Both the position numbers and the translations under genes were made by a program. Shown here piece after piece: positions 9,052 to 18,653 of a DNA stretch of 64,000 bases (the stretch's first letter is position 1; each line of letters starts with the position of its first letter). The notes below the pieces were generated by a model. The model made no database searches and was not told where the DNA came from. It saw only the letters and a program-made list of their open reading frames with translations. The DNA is from DATHTK01 sp035463295. GTDB lineage: Bacteria > Actinomycetota > Rubrobacteria > Rubrobacterales > Rubrobacteraceae. Location: the NCBI GenBank assembly GCA_035463295.1, contig DATHTK010000023.1:1-64000 (forward strand), in the 5' to 3' direction.

Positions 9052-9472
9052 CACAGAGGAGCCTAGAAGACGAGTTCTCAGAAGTCTATATCGAGGATCT
9101 TGCATAGATCGGCCCGCCGGCCACCATGTGACCGCGGTAAGCCCTATCGTCTCCACGTGGCCGCCCACAATACGTAGCGGTGCCTCATGAACATTCACCA
9201 GAGTGCATAGGTGCGCTTGCCCGATCGCTAAGCCCTTGCCGACTCTAACTGCTGGGCACCGTCCCGCGTGAGCAGGACGCGGAATACCAGCTTGAGCGAC
9301 GTGAATACTTGCACATTTCAACCGAGACACTGGTGGCACTCGAGAGCAGATCGAGGCCTCACGGCGGATACTCGCGTTGTCGCGCGATGTCGGCTTCTAG
9401 TTCCGGGCCCGGTGGCCGGAGGTAGACGCGCGAGGAGCTCTACGAGGAGAGGCTAGGGCGGTATCCGAAGCG
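9052..9472. other. Right flank of IS110, no gene except antitoxin tail
   Basis: 421 bases without a supported complete gene. The element's right end lies somewhere here. The last 51 bases encode the C-terminal residues of a broken antitoxin. Confidence 0.4.
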
Positions 9473-9476
9473 GTGA
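9426..9476 (+). pseudogene. VapB-like antitoxin, C-terminal remnant
   Basis: Only TREELYEERLGRYPKR and a stop remain. The TGA at 9474-9476 overlaps the GTG start of the PIN-domain ORF at 9473, the usual coupling of VapB and VapC genes. An in-frame TAG at 9423 closes the reading upstream, and the DNA-binding N-terminal part is not visible. Confidence 0.45.
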
Positions 9477-9712
9477 GCCGCTCCTTCTTCGACACCAACG
9501 TGCTGGTCTGCCTCTTCGACAACCACGACCCCGAGAAGAAGATCGGAGCCCAGCGAGTCTTCGCCGAGGAGTCGGAGGGAGGTCGCGCCGTTCTGGGCAT
9601 GCAGGTCCTGCAGGAGTACTGCTGGGCCGTGACGCGCAAACTGGAGAGTCCGCTATCTGAGGAGATGGCGGAGCAAAGGGTGCGCGACTTCTGCGTTCGC
9701 GAGGTCCCATAG
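9473..9712 (+). pseudogene. PIN-domain (VapC-like) toxin, C-terminally truncated
   Basis: A 79-residue ORF starting with FFDTNVLVCLFD, the first acidic motif of PIN-domain ribonucleases (Asp7), and a second conserved acidic residue in QEYCWAV. VapC proteins are normally 130-145 residues; this one stops after VREVP and lacks the C-terminal acidic residues needed for metal binding, so it should be inactive. It is coupled by a 4-base overlap to the tail of a VapB-like antitoxin that is also broken. Decay of both genes next to the IS110 element suggests loss of the system after insertion or deletion. Confidence 0.65.
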
Positions 9713-10114
9713 CGGTGAGGCCATTGAATGCACCTGCACCTTCCTGTGTCAACACGATCTCACCACCAGCACGTTGACGCCCCGGCGCGCCCGCCGCCGT
9801 GGAGAAGGGCCCATGCGGTAGCCCGCGACACCGCGACCGGCCGGGCTTGCCGCCGGACACGTTTTCGGTCAGAATCCCTTGCTGGAGGAGTCCGAGGAGG
9901 GGTGAACCAACCTGATGCGTGACCGCGGAGCACCGGCCTTTCGGTCGTGTGACGGAGTACTGGAATCGGGAGGGGCCGGTCGCGGTGTCGCACTAGTGGT
10001 GTCGATAGATGCTATGACCAGGTTCCTGTCCTGGTGTGCTGTTATCGGGGTTGATCTGTTGGTCTTTCCGCAGAAACCGCTGCTCGCCGCCGCAAGCCAC
10101 ACCAGGCAGACGCC
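9713..10114. other. Intergenic, 402 bases, with a possible gene tail
   Basis: No complete gene. A reading that ends AAGHVFGQNPLLEESEEG with a TGA at 9903-9905 looks like the genuine C terminus of a lost protein. The promoter of the following operon should lie between there and 10115; I cannot single out -35 and -10 boxes. Confidence 0.35.
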
Positions 10115-12142
10115 GTGAGCCTCATCGCTGGTATCGACGTCGGCGGCACTTTCACCGACGTCGCCGTGTACGACACTGAGACCGGGTCGGCACGGACTTC
10201 GAAGGTTTTCTCCACTCACAACCAGGCCGACGGCCTTCTGCGGGGGCTCCACCAGGTCGTGGAGATGGTGGGGCAGCTTGCGGCCGTCGTGCACGGTACG
10301 ACGGTGGCGACCAACGCCATCATCGAACGCAAGGGCGCGAAGGCGGCGCTCGTCACTACCGCCGGTTTTCGAGATGTGCTGGAGCTTCGCCGGCGTGATC
10401 GGCCGGACGCTTACGGGCTTACCGGTGGATACCGCCCGTTGATTCCGCGGAGTCGCTGTGTCGAGCTGGGTGAGCGGCTCGACGCGAACGGCGACGTCGT
10501 AGCGGAGCTCGGCGTGGACGGCGTGCGTAGCGTCGTCAATCAACTCGAGGGGCTCGATGTCGAGTCAGTGGGCGTGTGCCTGCTCCACAGCTACGCCGAC
10601 CCCGTGCACGAGAACAGGATCGCCGAGGCCCTGCGGGGCGCCTTGCCGGGCGTCCATCTGAGCGTCTCGAGCACCCTGGCTGCCGAGGCAGGGGAGTTCG
10701 AGCGCGCGTCTACGACGGCCATCAACGCCTTCGTCCACCCCCGCATGGTGGAGTATCTTCGTGAGGTGCGTCGGCGCCTCACCGAGGAAGACTTCGCGAG
10801 GGACGTATGGGTCATGCAGTCGAGCGGGGGGCTGATGCAGATCGACCGTGCAGCGGAGCAGCCTGTGCGTACGGTTCTCTCCGGTCCGGCAGCCGGCACA
10901 GTGGGCGCGGCGGAGCTCGCGGCGCTGGCTGGCATCGAGGATGTGATCTCCTGTGACATGGGAGGCACCAGCTTTGATGTGGCTCTCATTCCTGGAGGCA
11001 TGCCGGCCCAGTCAACGGGGCGGCAGATCGCGTACGGCGTCCCGGTGCAGCTTCCGATGGTTGACATTCATACCATCGGAGCCGGAGGTGGCAGCATCGC
11101 CTGGATGGACCGCGGCGGAGTGCTGCAGGTCGGCCCCGAGTCCGCGGGCGCCGAGCCCGGCCCGGCGGCATACGGCAGGGGTGGGGAACGGCCCACCGTC
11201 ACCGACGCCAATGCCGTGCTCGGCCGGCTGGACCCGCAGGCGCGACTCGGTACCGAAGAGGGGTTCCATATCGACGTTGCGGCGGCCGAGAGCGCTATCC
11301 GAAAGCAGATCTCCGACCCGCTCGGACTCAGCGTCACCGACGCGGCCCTGGGCATCATCCGGGTCGCGAACGTCAAGATGGCTGGCGCGATCCGGCGGGT
11401 CTCCGTCGACCGGGGCCATGACCCGCGAAGGTTCGCGCTCGTCGGGTTCGGCGGAGCGGGTCCCGCTCACATCGTCGAGTTGGCCGCGGAGATCGGATCG
11501 ACGCGCGTGCTGATCCCTCCGCAGCCCGGCATCACCTCCGCCCTTGGTTGCTTGCTCGCCGATGTCCGTCATGACTTCGTGCATGCCGTCAATACCGACG
11601 TGGACGCGGTAACAGCGGAGCAGGTCCGCAACGTCTTCGCGGCGCAACGAGAGCAGGGGGTGCGGATTCTTCTCCGGGACCAGTTCCCGGACGAGCGGAT
11701 CGAAGTGCATCACTTCGCCGATATGGCCTACGCCAGGCAGTTGCACAACCTCTTGGTGCCGCTGTCAGACGCATCCGGAGAGTGGACCGGCAAACACCTC
11801 ACGGAGGCCTTTCTGGAGCGCTACGGGGAGACTTACGGGGGTCTTCTACGGCGGGGAAGCGTGAAGCTCGTCAACCTCCGCACCGTGGTGGTCGGCAAGC
11901 GTGAGACGGTGCGCTTCTCGAGCGAACCAGCTGTCGAACACCACGAGCCTCGGCACCGGCCGGTGACATTCGTAGAGGGCGCGTACGAGACGCCCGTGGT
12001 GTCTAGATCGGCCTTGCGACCGGGCGAGCGATGGGAGGGGCCTGTGATCGTGGAGCAGCAGGACACCACCACCATCGTCCCGCCCTCGGCGGTTGTCGAG
12101 GTGCATCCCACCGGCTCCCTCCTCGTGGAGGTGCAATCGTGA
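10115..12142 (+). CDS. hyuA: Hydantoinase/oxoprolinase family subunit A (first copy)
   Basis: A 675-residue ATP-binding subunit of the N-methylhydantoinase / 5-oxoprolinase / lactamase family. It opens with the actin-fold phosphate motif DVGGTFTD (residues 7-14), then GTTVATNAI, and a second nucleotide motif CDMGGTSFDV (Asp281 on). The C-terminal domain ends at VVEVHPTGSLLVEV. Known members use ATP to activate a cyclic amide before the B subunit completes ring opening. It is first of six co-directional genes and overlaps hyuB by GTGA. The GTG start has only a weak ribosome site. A second, diverged pair lies 4 kb downstream; substrate is probably a lactam, hydantoin or related cyclic amide. 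Confidence 0.88.
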   Translation: MSLIAGIDVGGTFTDVAVYDTETGSARTSKVFSTHNQADGLLRGLHQVVEMVGQLAAVVHGTTVATNAIIERKGAKAALVTTAGFRDVLELRRRDRPDAYGLTGGYRPLIPRSRCVELGERLDANGDVVAELGVDGVRSVVNQLEGLDVESVGVCLLHSYADPVHENRIAEALRGALPGVHLSVSSTLAAEAGEFERASTTAINAFVHPRMVEYLREVRRRLTEEDFARDVWVMQSSGGLMQIDRAAEQPVRTVLSGPAAGTVGAAELAALAGIEDVISCDMGGTSFDVALIPGGMPAQSTGRQIAYGVPVQLPMVDIHTIGAGGGSIAWMDRGGVLQVGPESAGAEPGPAAYGRGGERPTVTDANAVLGRLDPQARLGTEEGFHIDVAAAESAIRKQISDPLGLSVTDAALGIIRVANVKMAGAIRRVSVDRGHDPRRFALVGFGGAGPAHIVELAAEIGSTRVLIPPQPGITSALGCLLADVRHDFVHAVNTDVDAVTAEQVRNVFAAQREQGVRILLRDQFPDERIEVHHFADMAYARQLHNLLVPLSDASGEWTGKHLTEAFLERYGETYGGLLRRGSVKLVNLRTVVVGKRETVRFSSEPAVEHHEPRHRPVTFVEGAYETPVVSRSALRPGERWEGPVIVEQQDTTTIVPPSAVVEVHPTGSLLVEVQS

Positions 12143-13818
12143 CCAGCGTGGACCCGACGACGCTCGCTGTCGTCCGCGGTCGGCTCGAGCAGACCACGGA
12201 CGAGATGGATACCGTCTTCGAGCGCATGGCCTTCTCGCCGGTGATCTCCGATGCCTGGGATCGCGCGGACGGGATCTATCGTCCGGATAACGGCAGCATG
12301 GTCGTACAGGGCGAACGAGGTCTGCCAATTTTTGTCGGGACCATGCAATACGCAACGCGGGCCGTCATCGACCACGCCGGGAAGCCGCGGGCTGGCGACG
12401 TATTCATGATCAACGACCCGTACCTGGGCGGCACGCACATTATGGACGTGAAGATGGTGCGCCCGTTCTTCCACGACGGTGAGCTGTTTTGCTACCTGGC
12501 GAACACCGGTCACTGGCCGGACATCGGCGGTCGCGTTCCCGGTGGCTTCTCATCTGCCGCCACCGAGGTCTACCAGGAGGGATTACGCGTCCCGCCGGTT
12601 CGACTGTTTTCCGGCGACCGGCTCAATGGCGACATACTCGCCATTCTTCAGGCCAACAGCCGCATCCCCGAAGACATCGAAGGCGACGTCCGCGCCCAGG
12701 CGACCGCCCTGCGGGTAGGTGAGGAACGGCTCGGCGAGTTGCTCGGCGAGTATGGAAAGGAAACCGTGCTCGCGTGCATCGACGAGCTCGAGGTACGAGC
12801 CGAGCGGCAGATGAGCTCCCATCTCGATGAGGTGCCGGATGGCGCCTACCGCTTTGTGGAGGAGATGGACAACGACGGCATCGATGACGTGCCGCTGCGT
12901 ATCGAGGTCGCCGTGACCGTTCGCGGTCAGCGGCTTACGCTGGACTTTACGGGTAGCTCCGGGCCGTGTGCGGGCCCGATGAACAGCGTGTACGCCGCGA
13001 CCGTGTCCTCGTGTGCCGTGGCGCTTAAGCACATCTGGCCCGACGTAGCGCTCAACTCGGGCATGTTCGTGCCTCTGGAGTTTGTGATCCCCGAGACAAC
13101 CTTCCTCAACGCAGCCGTTCCCCAACCCGTCGCTGGCTGCGCCGCGGAGACCTCACAGCGCATAATCACCGCGGTAATGGGCTGTCTCGGGCAGGCGGTC
13201 CCCGATCGCGTCCCGGCGGGATCGTGTGCAACGATCAACAACCTGTCGATGGGCGGCGTCGACGCCGGTGGAGACCCCTACGTTATGTACGTGTTCCTCG
13301 GGGGTGGCTACGGAGGTCATGCGTCGGGCGACGGCCTGACCAACGGGTGCTCTCTTATGAGCGTTGCCCGGACGCAGTCGCTGGAGGTTCTCGAGCAGCG
13401 CTACCCCATCCGCTTCAACCGCTACGCGGTGCGAGAGGGCTCCGCAGGGTCCGGGCGCTACCGAGGCGGCTTCGGGGTCGAGTTCGAGTTCACGTTCACC
13501 GGCCGCAGCGGACGTGCGTCGCTTCTGGGCGACCAGGCGAAGAGCCCGCCTAAAGGCGTAGGAGGCGGTAGCAACGGAGCGCCGGCGAGCCCTTACTTCG
13601 TGCTCGACGGGGAGCACACTGTCTTACCCATGATCTCCAAGGGTGAGAATATACCCTTGCGCCCCGGAGACGTCGTCTGCCTGCGGACGGCCGGTGGAGG
13701 GGGGTACGGACCTCCCTCACAACGCGACCCTCTGCTCGTGCGCCGGGACGTCGACGACGGATACATCACCGAAGCCGAAGCGTCCGAGCTCTACGGGAGG
13801 GTCGAGAGTCATGAATGA
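12139..13818 (+). CDS. hyuB: Hydantoinase/oxoprolinase family subunit B (first copy)
   Basis: A 559-residue HyuB-type protein, partner of the preceding ATP-binding subunit. Typical features are PDNGSMVVQGERG near the start, MINDPYLGGTHIMD, NTGHWPDIGGRVPGG and the glycine-rich end RTAGGGGYGPP. GTG 12139 overlaps the hyuA stop (GTGA), which fixes the start; an upstream in-frame extension to 12031 is a shadow of hyuA. The two subunits form a heteromeric ATP-dependent amidohydrolase in characterised relatives (N-methylhydantoinase, caprolactamase) or a carboxylase in others (acetone carboxylase-type). No cofactor signal distinguishes these here; context favours hydrolysis. Confidence 0.88.
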   Translation: MTSVDPTTLAVVRGRLEQTTDEMDTVFERMAFSPVISDAWDRADGIYRPDNGSMVVQGERGLPIFVGTMQYATRAVIDHAGKPRAGDVFMINDPYLGGTHIMDVKMVRPFFHDGELFCYLANTGHWPDIGGRVPGGFSSAATEVYQEGLRVPPVRLFSGDRLNGDILAILQANSRIPEDIEGDVRAQATALRVGEERLGELLGEYGKETVLACIDELEVRAERQMSSHLDEVPDGAYRFVEEMDNDGIDDVPLRIEVAVTVRGQRLTLDFTGSSGPCAGPMNSVYAATVSSCAVALKHIWPDVALNSGMFVPLEFVIPETTFLNAAVPQPVAGCAAETSQRIITAVMGCLGQAVPDRVPAGSCATINNLSMGGVDAGGDPYVMYVFLGGGYGGHASGDGLTNGCSLMSVARTQSLEVLEQRYPIRFNRYAVREGSAGSGRYRGGFGVEFEFTFTGRSGRASLLGDQAKSPPKGVGGGSNGAPASPYFVLDGEHTVLPMISKGENIPLRPGDVVCLRTAGGGGYGPPSQRDPLLVRRDVDDGYITEAEASELYGRVESHE

Positions 13819-15187
13819 TTCGGCACTGCTCGCCCCTCCAGGTTCGCATCTGCCCGTCGTGTCGCGCGGAGAGGGTGTGTGGCTCGTTGACGAGGCGGGT
13901 CGTCGCTATCTCGACGGCAGCTCCGGCGCCGTCGTGACCAGCCTCGGACACGGCAACGCCGAGATCGCCGCGGCGCTGCAGCAGCAGGCCGTCACGGTGG
14001 CCTTCGCGCATCGGACGCAGTTCCGTAACCGTCCCGCCGAGGACCTCGCCGCCGCGCTCGTGGACCTTGCCCCGCCTGCCCTCGCCCGTGCCGCGCTGCT
14101 CTCGTCGGGCTCGGAAGCCAACGAGCTCGCCATGAAGCTCGCCATTCGCTTCTGGCAGGAGCAGGGGCAACCGCGCAAACACGGCTTCGTTTCACGCTGG
14201 ACCAGCTATCACGGGTCCACGCTAGGAGCACTCTCCGCGACCGGACACCCGGCCCGCCGAAGAGCGTTCGCGGACCTGCTGCACCCCTTCCCTCGGGTCT
14301 CTCCTCCTTACTGTCTGCGGTGCCCCGCGGGTGCGTCACCGGAGAGCTGCGCCGAGGCGTGCCTGGACGAGCTCGAAGTTGCGATACAGCGCGAGGGCCC
14401 GGAGCGGCTCGCCGCGTTCATCGCTGAGCCGGTGGTAGGCGCCGCGGCCGGTGTACTGGTACCCCCTTCCGGCTATCACGAGCGGGTGCGTGAGCTCTGC
14501 GATCGGTACGAGCTACTGTGGATCGCCGATGAGGTCATGTCCGGCTGCGGACGCACCGGACGCTGGCTGGCGGTCGAGCACTGGGACGCCGTTCCCGACC
14601 TGGTGACCCTTGGCAAGGGCCTGACAGGCGGCTACGCCCCGCTGTCAGCGGTCCTTTGCACATCAAAGGTCGCCGCAGCTCTCGGGTCGGGTGAGCTAGG
14701 CGCCGCCTCCGCTCACACGTACACCAACACGCCGTTGTCCGCGGCCGTCGGGCTTGCGGCCGTGGAGGTGATAAAGCGACAGGATCTGGTCGCGCGTGCC
14801 TCCGCCCTCGGCGCGGTGCTCCACGAGGCACTAGCCTCGCTCGGCCGGGAGATCGAGATGATCGGGGACGTCCGAGGGCTGGGTCTTCTGCAAGGCGTCG
14901 AGCTGGTCGCTGATCGGCGGACGCTCGATCCTTTCGACCCCGAGCTTCGCGTAACCGCCCGCCTCGTGGCGGCCGCTCGCCATCGCGGCTTGCTTGTGTA
15001 TCCGGCGGCTTTGGGAATCAACGGGCAGTCGGGCGACGCAATAGTCGTGGCACCGCCCTTGATCATCAGCGAGCCCGAGATCGGTGAACTCGTCGCCCGT
15101 CTTCGGGAGGCGCTGCTCGATGTTGGCCGCCTCCTTAACGAGGAGCCACCGTCTGTGCAAGATGGCAACAGTCGAGAGGAGGAGTAA
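13811..15187 (+). CDS. Class III (omega) aminotransferase
   Basis: A 458-residue PLP-dependent fold-type I aminotransferase of class III. It shows SSGSEANELAMK, YHGSTLGALSATGHP, the cofactor Asp region WIADEVMSGCGRTG and Lys269 in TLGKGLTGGYAPLSA. Members move terminal amino groups from omega-amino acids or diamines to pyruvate or 2-oxoglutarate. ATG 13811 overlaps the end of hyuB by 8 bases, so the two are translated together. Next to an ATP-dependent ring-opening enzyme this suggests that a lactam is opened to an omega-amino acid, whose amino group is then removed to give a semialdehyde. Confidence 0.9.
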   Translation: MNDSALLAPPGSHLPVVSRGEGVWLVDEAGRRYLDGSSGAVVTSLGHGNAEIAAALQQQAVTVAFAHRTQFRNRPAEDLAAALVDLAPPALARAALLSSGSEANELAMKLAIRFWQEQGQPRKHGFVSRWTSYHGSTLGALSATGHPARRRAFADLLHPFPRVSPPYCLRCPAGASPESCAEACLDELEVAIQREGPERLAAFIAEPVVGAAAGVLVPPSGYHERVRELCDRYELLWIADEVMSGCGRTGRWLAVEHWDAVPDLVTLGKGLTGGYAPLSAVLCTSKVAAALGSGELGAASAHTYTNTPLSAAVGLAAVEVIKRQDLVARASALGAVLHEALASLGREIEMIGDVRGLGLLQGVELVADRRTLDPFDPELRVTARLVAAARHRGLLVYPAALGINGQSGDAIVVAPPLIISEPEIGELVARLREALLDVGRLLNEEPPSVQDGNSREEE

Positions 15188-15191
15188 GGAT

Positions 15192-16523
15192 ATGGAACAG
15201 GTTGGCGGGGAAGACATAGGTCAGCAATCGTCAGTCAGGAAGGTGGCGGTCGCCAGCTTCGTGGGCACGGCCCTCGAGTGGTACGACTACTTCATCTACG
15301 GCACGGCCGCGGCGCTGGTCTTTCCGGCGCTGTTTTTCCCGGGGTTCTCGACGTTCGCCGGGACCCTGGCGTCCTTCGCTACATTCGGGGTCGGGTTCTT
15401 CGCTCGTCCGGTAGGAGCGGTGTTCTTCGGCCACTATGGGGACAGAGTGGGTCGCAAGGCGGTCCTGGTCACCACGCTCCTGATCATGGGCGTCGCCACT
15501 TTCCTTATCGGCGTCCTCCCGCCGTACGAAGCGCTCGGGGTACTGGCCCCGGTGGCTCTCGTCGTACTGCGTCTCTTGCAGGGTTTCGCCGTAGGTGGAG
15601 AGTGGGGCGGCGCGGTCCTGATGGCGGTGGAGCATTCCCCCTCCGAGTCCCGGGGATTCTTCGGGAGCTGGCCGCAGATGGGCGCCCCGGCGGGGCTCGT
15701 GCTCTCGACGGCCGCATTCACCCCGTTTGCGGCTCTCCCGGAGGAGCAGTTCCTCTCCTGGGGCTGGCGTATCCCGTTCCTCCTGAGCATCTTGCTCATA
15801 GCGGTCGGGCTGTACATCCGACTCAGGATCACCGAGTCTCCCATCTTCTCTCAGGTCAGGGAGACACATACCGAGGCGCGCGCGCCGATCATCGACGCTG
15901 TGCGCACCTACCCGAAGAATATCGCCCTGGGTACGGGAGCCCGCATAAGCATCGACGTCGCCTTCTACATATTCGCGGTCTACGCGCTCTCCTACGTCAC
16001 TGAGCAGCTCGGGATGCCCAGCAGTACGGTCTTGATCGGGCTCCTTATCGCGGGCGTCATCGAGATCTTCACCATACCCTTTTTCGGATCGCTTTCGGAT
16101 CGTCTGGGCCAGCGTCAGGTCTTTATCGGGGGCGCGGTATTCCTGGCTTTGTTCGCCCTTCCTTTCTTCTGGATGCTCGACACGGAGGTCAGCATCATCA
16201 TCTGGCTCGCCCTGGTACTGGGCCTCAGCGTCGGCCACGCCGCAGCTTACGGCCCGATGGCGAGTTTCATGGCCAGGCTCTTCGGAGCACGCGTCCGCTA
16301 CAGCGGAATCTCCTTGAGCTACCAGCTCGCCGGGATACTCGGAGGTGCCCTGGCACCGCTGATCGCGACCTTGCTCTACGCGGCGATCGAAGGGCCGGCA
16401 CTCATAGCGCTCTACATGGCCGCGCTGTGCGGCCTCACCGTAGTATGCGTCTACCTGGCCTCGGATTTCCCAGGGGACGACCCCGACGAGGGGCGGCTGG
16501 CCGCCGAAGAGCGGGTGGGGTAG
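15192..16523 (+). CDS. MHS-family MFS metabolite:proton symporter
   Basis: A 443-residue, 12-helix transporter of the major facilitator superfamily. The start VASFVGTALEWYDYFIYG, the loop GHYGDRVGRK after helix 2 and LQGFAVGGEWGGA are typical of the metabolite:H+ symporter branch (relatives carry citrate, 2-oxoglutarate, proline/betaine, shikimate). It starts four bases after the aminotransferase stop, with GAGGAGTAAGG as ribosome site. It probably imports the operon's substrate with protons. The ORF could extend upstream to 15084, but that part overlaps the aminotransferase gene. Confidence 0.88.
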   Translation: MEQVGGEDIGQQSSVRKVAVASFVGTALEWYDYFIYGTAAALVFPALFFPGFSTFAGTLASFATFGVGFFARPVGAVFFGHYGDRVGRKAVLVTTLLIMGVATFLIGVLPPYEALGVLAPVALVVLRLLQGFAVGGEWGGAVLMAVEHSPSESRGFFGSWPQMGAPAGLVLSTAAFTPFAALPEEQFLSWGWRIPFLLSILLIAVGLYIRLRITESPIFSQVRETHTEARAPIIDAVRTYPKNIALGTGARISIDVAFYIFAVYALSYVTEQLGMPSSTVLIGLLIAGVIEIFTIPFFGSLSDRLGQRQVFIGGAVFLALFALPFFWMLDTEVSIIIWLALVLGLSVGHAAAYGPMASFMARLFGARVRYSGISLSYQLAGILGGALAPLIATLLYAAIEGPALIALYMAALCGLTVVCVYLASDFPGDDPDEGRLAAEERVG

Positions 16524-16568
16524 ACATGAGCGTCGGTTCGGGACGAATAGGGTAGAGAGACAGCCACC

Positions 16569-18653
16569 ATGGACAGACGCTACCGTGTTGGAGTAGATAT
16601 CGGCGGGACGTTCACGGATCTGGTGCTGATCGACGACGCAACGGGCGAGCGGTCCATCGGCAAGGTCCTGACCACGCCGCAGGACCCCTCGGACGCCGTC
16701 GAAAAAGGGTTGGCCGAGCTTCTCGAGAGAGAAGGCGTCGAGGCTTCGCAGATCAAGACCATAGTCCACGGCACGACCCTGGTGACGAACGCCCTGATCG
16801 AGCGCAAAGGAGCCACGACGGCTCTGCTGACGACGCAAGGGTTCCGGGACGCGATCTCGATCGGCACCGAGCACCGCTACGACATGTACGACATCTATAT
16901 CGAGAAGCCCGAGCCTCTGGTGCCGCGAAACCTGCGCTACGGTGTGCGCGAGCGCGTGCTCGACGATGGTTCGGTCGCCATCGAACTTGATGAGGAACAG
17001 CTGAGGCAGGTCGTCGCGGAGCTGCGCGAGCGGGAAGTAGAGGCCGTCGCAGTGAGCTTCTTGCACTCTTTTCGCAATTCCACCCACGAGCAGAGGGTCG
17101 CCCGGGTTCTCGCGGAGGAGGCGCCGGGGATCACCGTCTCGCTCTCTTCGGACGTTGCGCCGGAGATCCGGGAGTACGAGCGCACCTCGACGACGATCGC
17201 CAACGTCTACGTCAGGCCGCTCGTCGAGCGCTACCTGCGGGTGCTGGAGGAGCGGCTGACAAACCTCGGGTTCGGGGGCTCTCTCTACATCATGCTCTCG
17301 AACGGAGGCACGGCTAGCGTCGAGACGGCCCGCGAGTTCCCGATCCGGCTCCTCGAGTCCGGCCCGGCGGCGGGTGCGCTTGCCGCCGCTTTTTACGGCC
17401 TGAAGACAGGGTTCTCCGCGGTACTATCCTTCGATATGGGCGGGACGACGGCCAAGGCGTGCCTGATCGAGGGCGGAGAGCCGCTCACGGCTAGCGAGTT
17501 CGAGGTCGCCCGGGTCTACCGGTTCAAGAAAGGCTCGGGGCTGCCGGTCAAGACCTCGGTGATCGAGATGATCGAGATCGGCGCCGGTGGCGGCTCTATC
17601 GCTCGCGTGGGCCCGCTCGGTTTGCCGAAGGTCGGCCCCGAGAGCGCCGGCGCCGACCCTGGTCCGGCGTGCTACGGGCGCGGCGGAAGCGAGCCCACGG
17701 TAACCGACGCGGACCTGATCCTTGGCTACCTCGACCCTGACTTCTTCCTGGGCGGCAGGATGCACCTCGACCGCGACGCGGCCTTGAAAGCTATCGAGGA
17801 GGGGATAGCCCGTCCCCTCGGCCTCGACCCCATCGAAGCCGCCTGGGGTATCCACCAGGTCGTCAACGAGAACATGGCCAACGCGGCCAGGATCCACGCC
17901 ATCGAGCGCGGCAAGGACCCGCGGGCTTATCCTCTGTTTGCCTTCGGCGGCGCCGGACCCGTGCACGCCTATAGCGTCGCCCGCGCCCTCGGTGTCCCGG
18001 GTTTCGTAGCTCCGCTCGGGGCGGGCGCGACCTCGGCGTTCGGCTTCCTGTGCGCCCCGCTCTCCTTCGACTTCGTGCGCAGCCTCTACGGCCGACTGGA
18101 CGAGCTCGACTGGTCCGTGGTGAACGGGGCGCTGGAGGAGATGGAGAAGGAGGGACGCGACCTCCTGCGCGCCTCCGGGGTCGCGGACGCCGACATCCGG
18201 GTGCGCCGGCTCTGTGATATGCGCTATACGGGCCAGGGACACGAGGTGACCGTGGAACTGCCCGTCGGGGCTCTGGGCCCGGACGACACCGGCCGGCTGG
18301 CGTCGCTCTACAGCAAGGAGTACCGGAGGCTGTACAACAGGGAGGGTCCGGACGTGCCGCTCGAGGCGCTCACCTGGCGCCTCGAGGTCGCCGCACCGCC
18401 CCCCGAGATACGGCTCGAGGCAGGGGAGGAGAGAGAAGCTGCCTCCGGGGGGCGGAAAGGCGCGCGTGAGATCTACCTTCCCGAGGAGAAAGGCTTCCGG
18501 GAGGTGCCGGTCTACGACCGCTACCGCCTCGGCCCCGGGGCGGCCTTCGAGGGACCGGCGGTTATAGAGGAGAAGGAGTCTACAGTCATCCTCGGTCCGG
18601 AGGGGCGGGCAAAGATCGACGCCGCTCGGAACCTGATCGTGAAGTGGTCATGA
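16569..18653 (+). CDS. hyuA: Hydantoinase/oxoprolinase family subunit A (second copy)
   Basis: A 694-residue paralogue of the first subunit A, with DIGGTFTDL (10-18), GTTLVTNALIERKG, FDMGGTTAKACLIEGG and the glycine motif EIGAGGGSIA. It differs from the first copy by an insert with a YRFKKGSGLPVKTSV segment before the glycine motif, seen in one large HyuA subgroup. It starts 45 bases after the symporter and overlaps its own subunit B by ATGA. Two different HyuAB pairs in one operon suggest two successive ring or amide cleavages, or two substrates, rather than simple duplication. Confidence 0.88.
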   Translation: MDRRYRVGVDIGGTFTDLVLIDDATGERSIGKVLTTPQDPSDAVEKGLAELLEREGVEASQIKTIVHGTTLVTNALIERKGATTALLTTQGFRDAISIGTEHRYDMYDIYIEKPEPLVPRNLRYGVRERVLDDGSVAIELDEEQLRQVVAELREREVEAVAVSFLHSFRNSTHEQRVARVLAEEAPGITVSLSSDVAPEIREYERTSTTIANVYVRPLVERYLRVLEERLTNLGFGGSLYIMLSNGGTASVETAREFPIRLLESGPAAGALAAAFYGLKTGFSAVLSFDMGGTTAKACLIEGGEPLTASEFEVARVYRFKKGSGLPVKTSVIEMIEIGAGGGSIARVGPLGLPKVGPESAGADPGPACYGRGGSEPTVTDADLILGYLDPDFFLGGRMHLDRDAALKAIEEGIARPLGLDPIEAAWGIHQVVNENMANAARIHAIERGKDPRAYPLFAFGGAGPVHAYSVARALGVPGFVAPLGAGATSAFGFLCAPLSFDFVRSLYGRLDELDWSVVNGALEEMEKEGRDLLRASGVADADIRVRRLCDMRYTGQGHEVTVELPVGALGPDDTGRLASLYSKEYRRLYNREGPDVPLEALTWRLEVAAPPPEIRLEAGEEREAASGGRKGAREIYLPEEKGFREVPVYDRYRLGPGAAFEGPAVIEEKESTVILGPEGRAKIDAARNLIVKWS

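Noticed and set aside
15231..17087. Minus-strand ORF of 618 codons
   Set aside because: Antisense to the symporter and second HyuA genes; no hydrophobic or domain structure.
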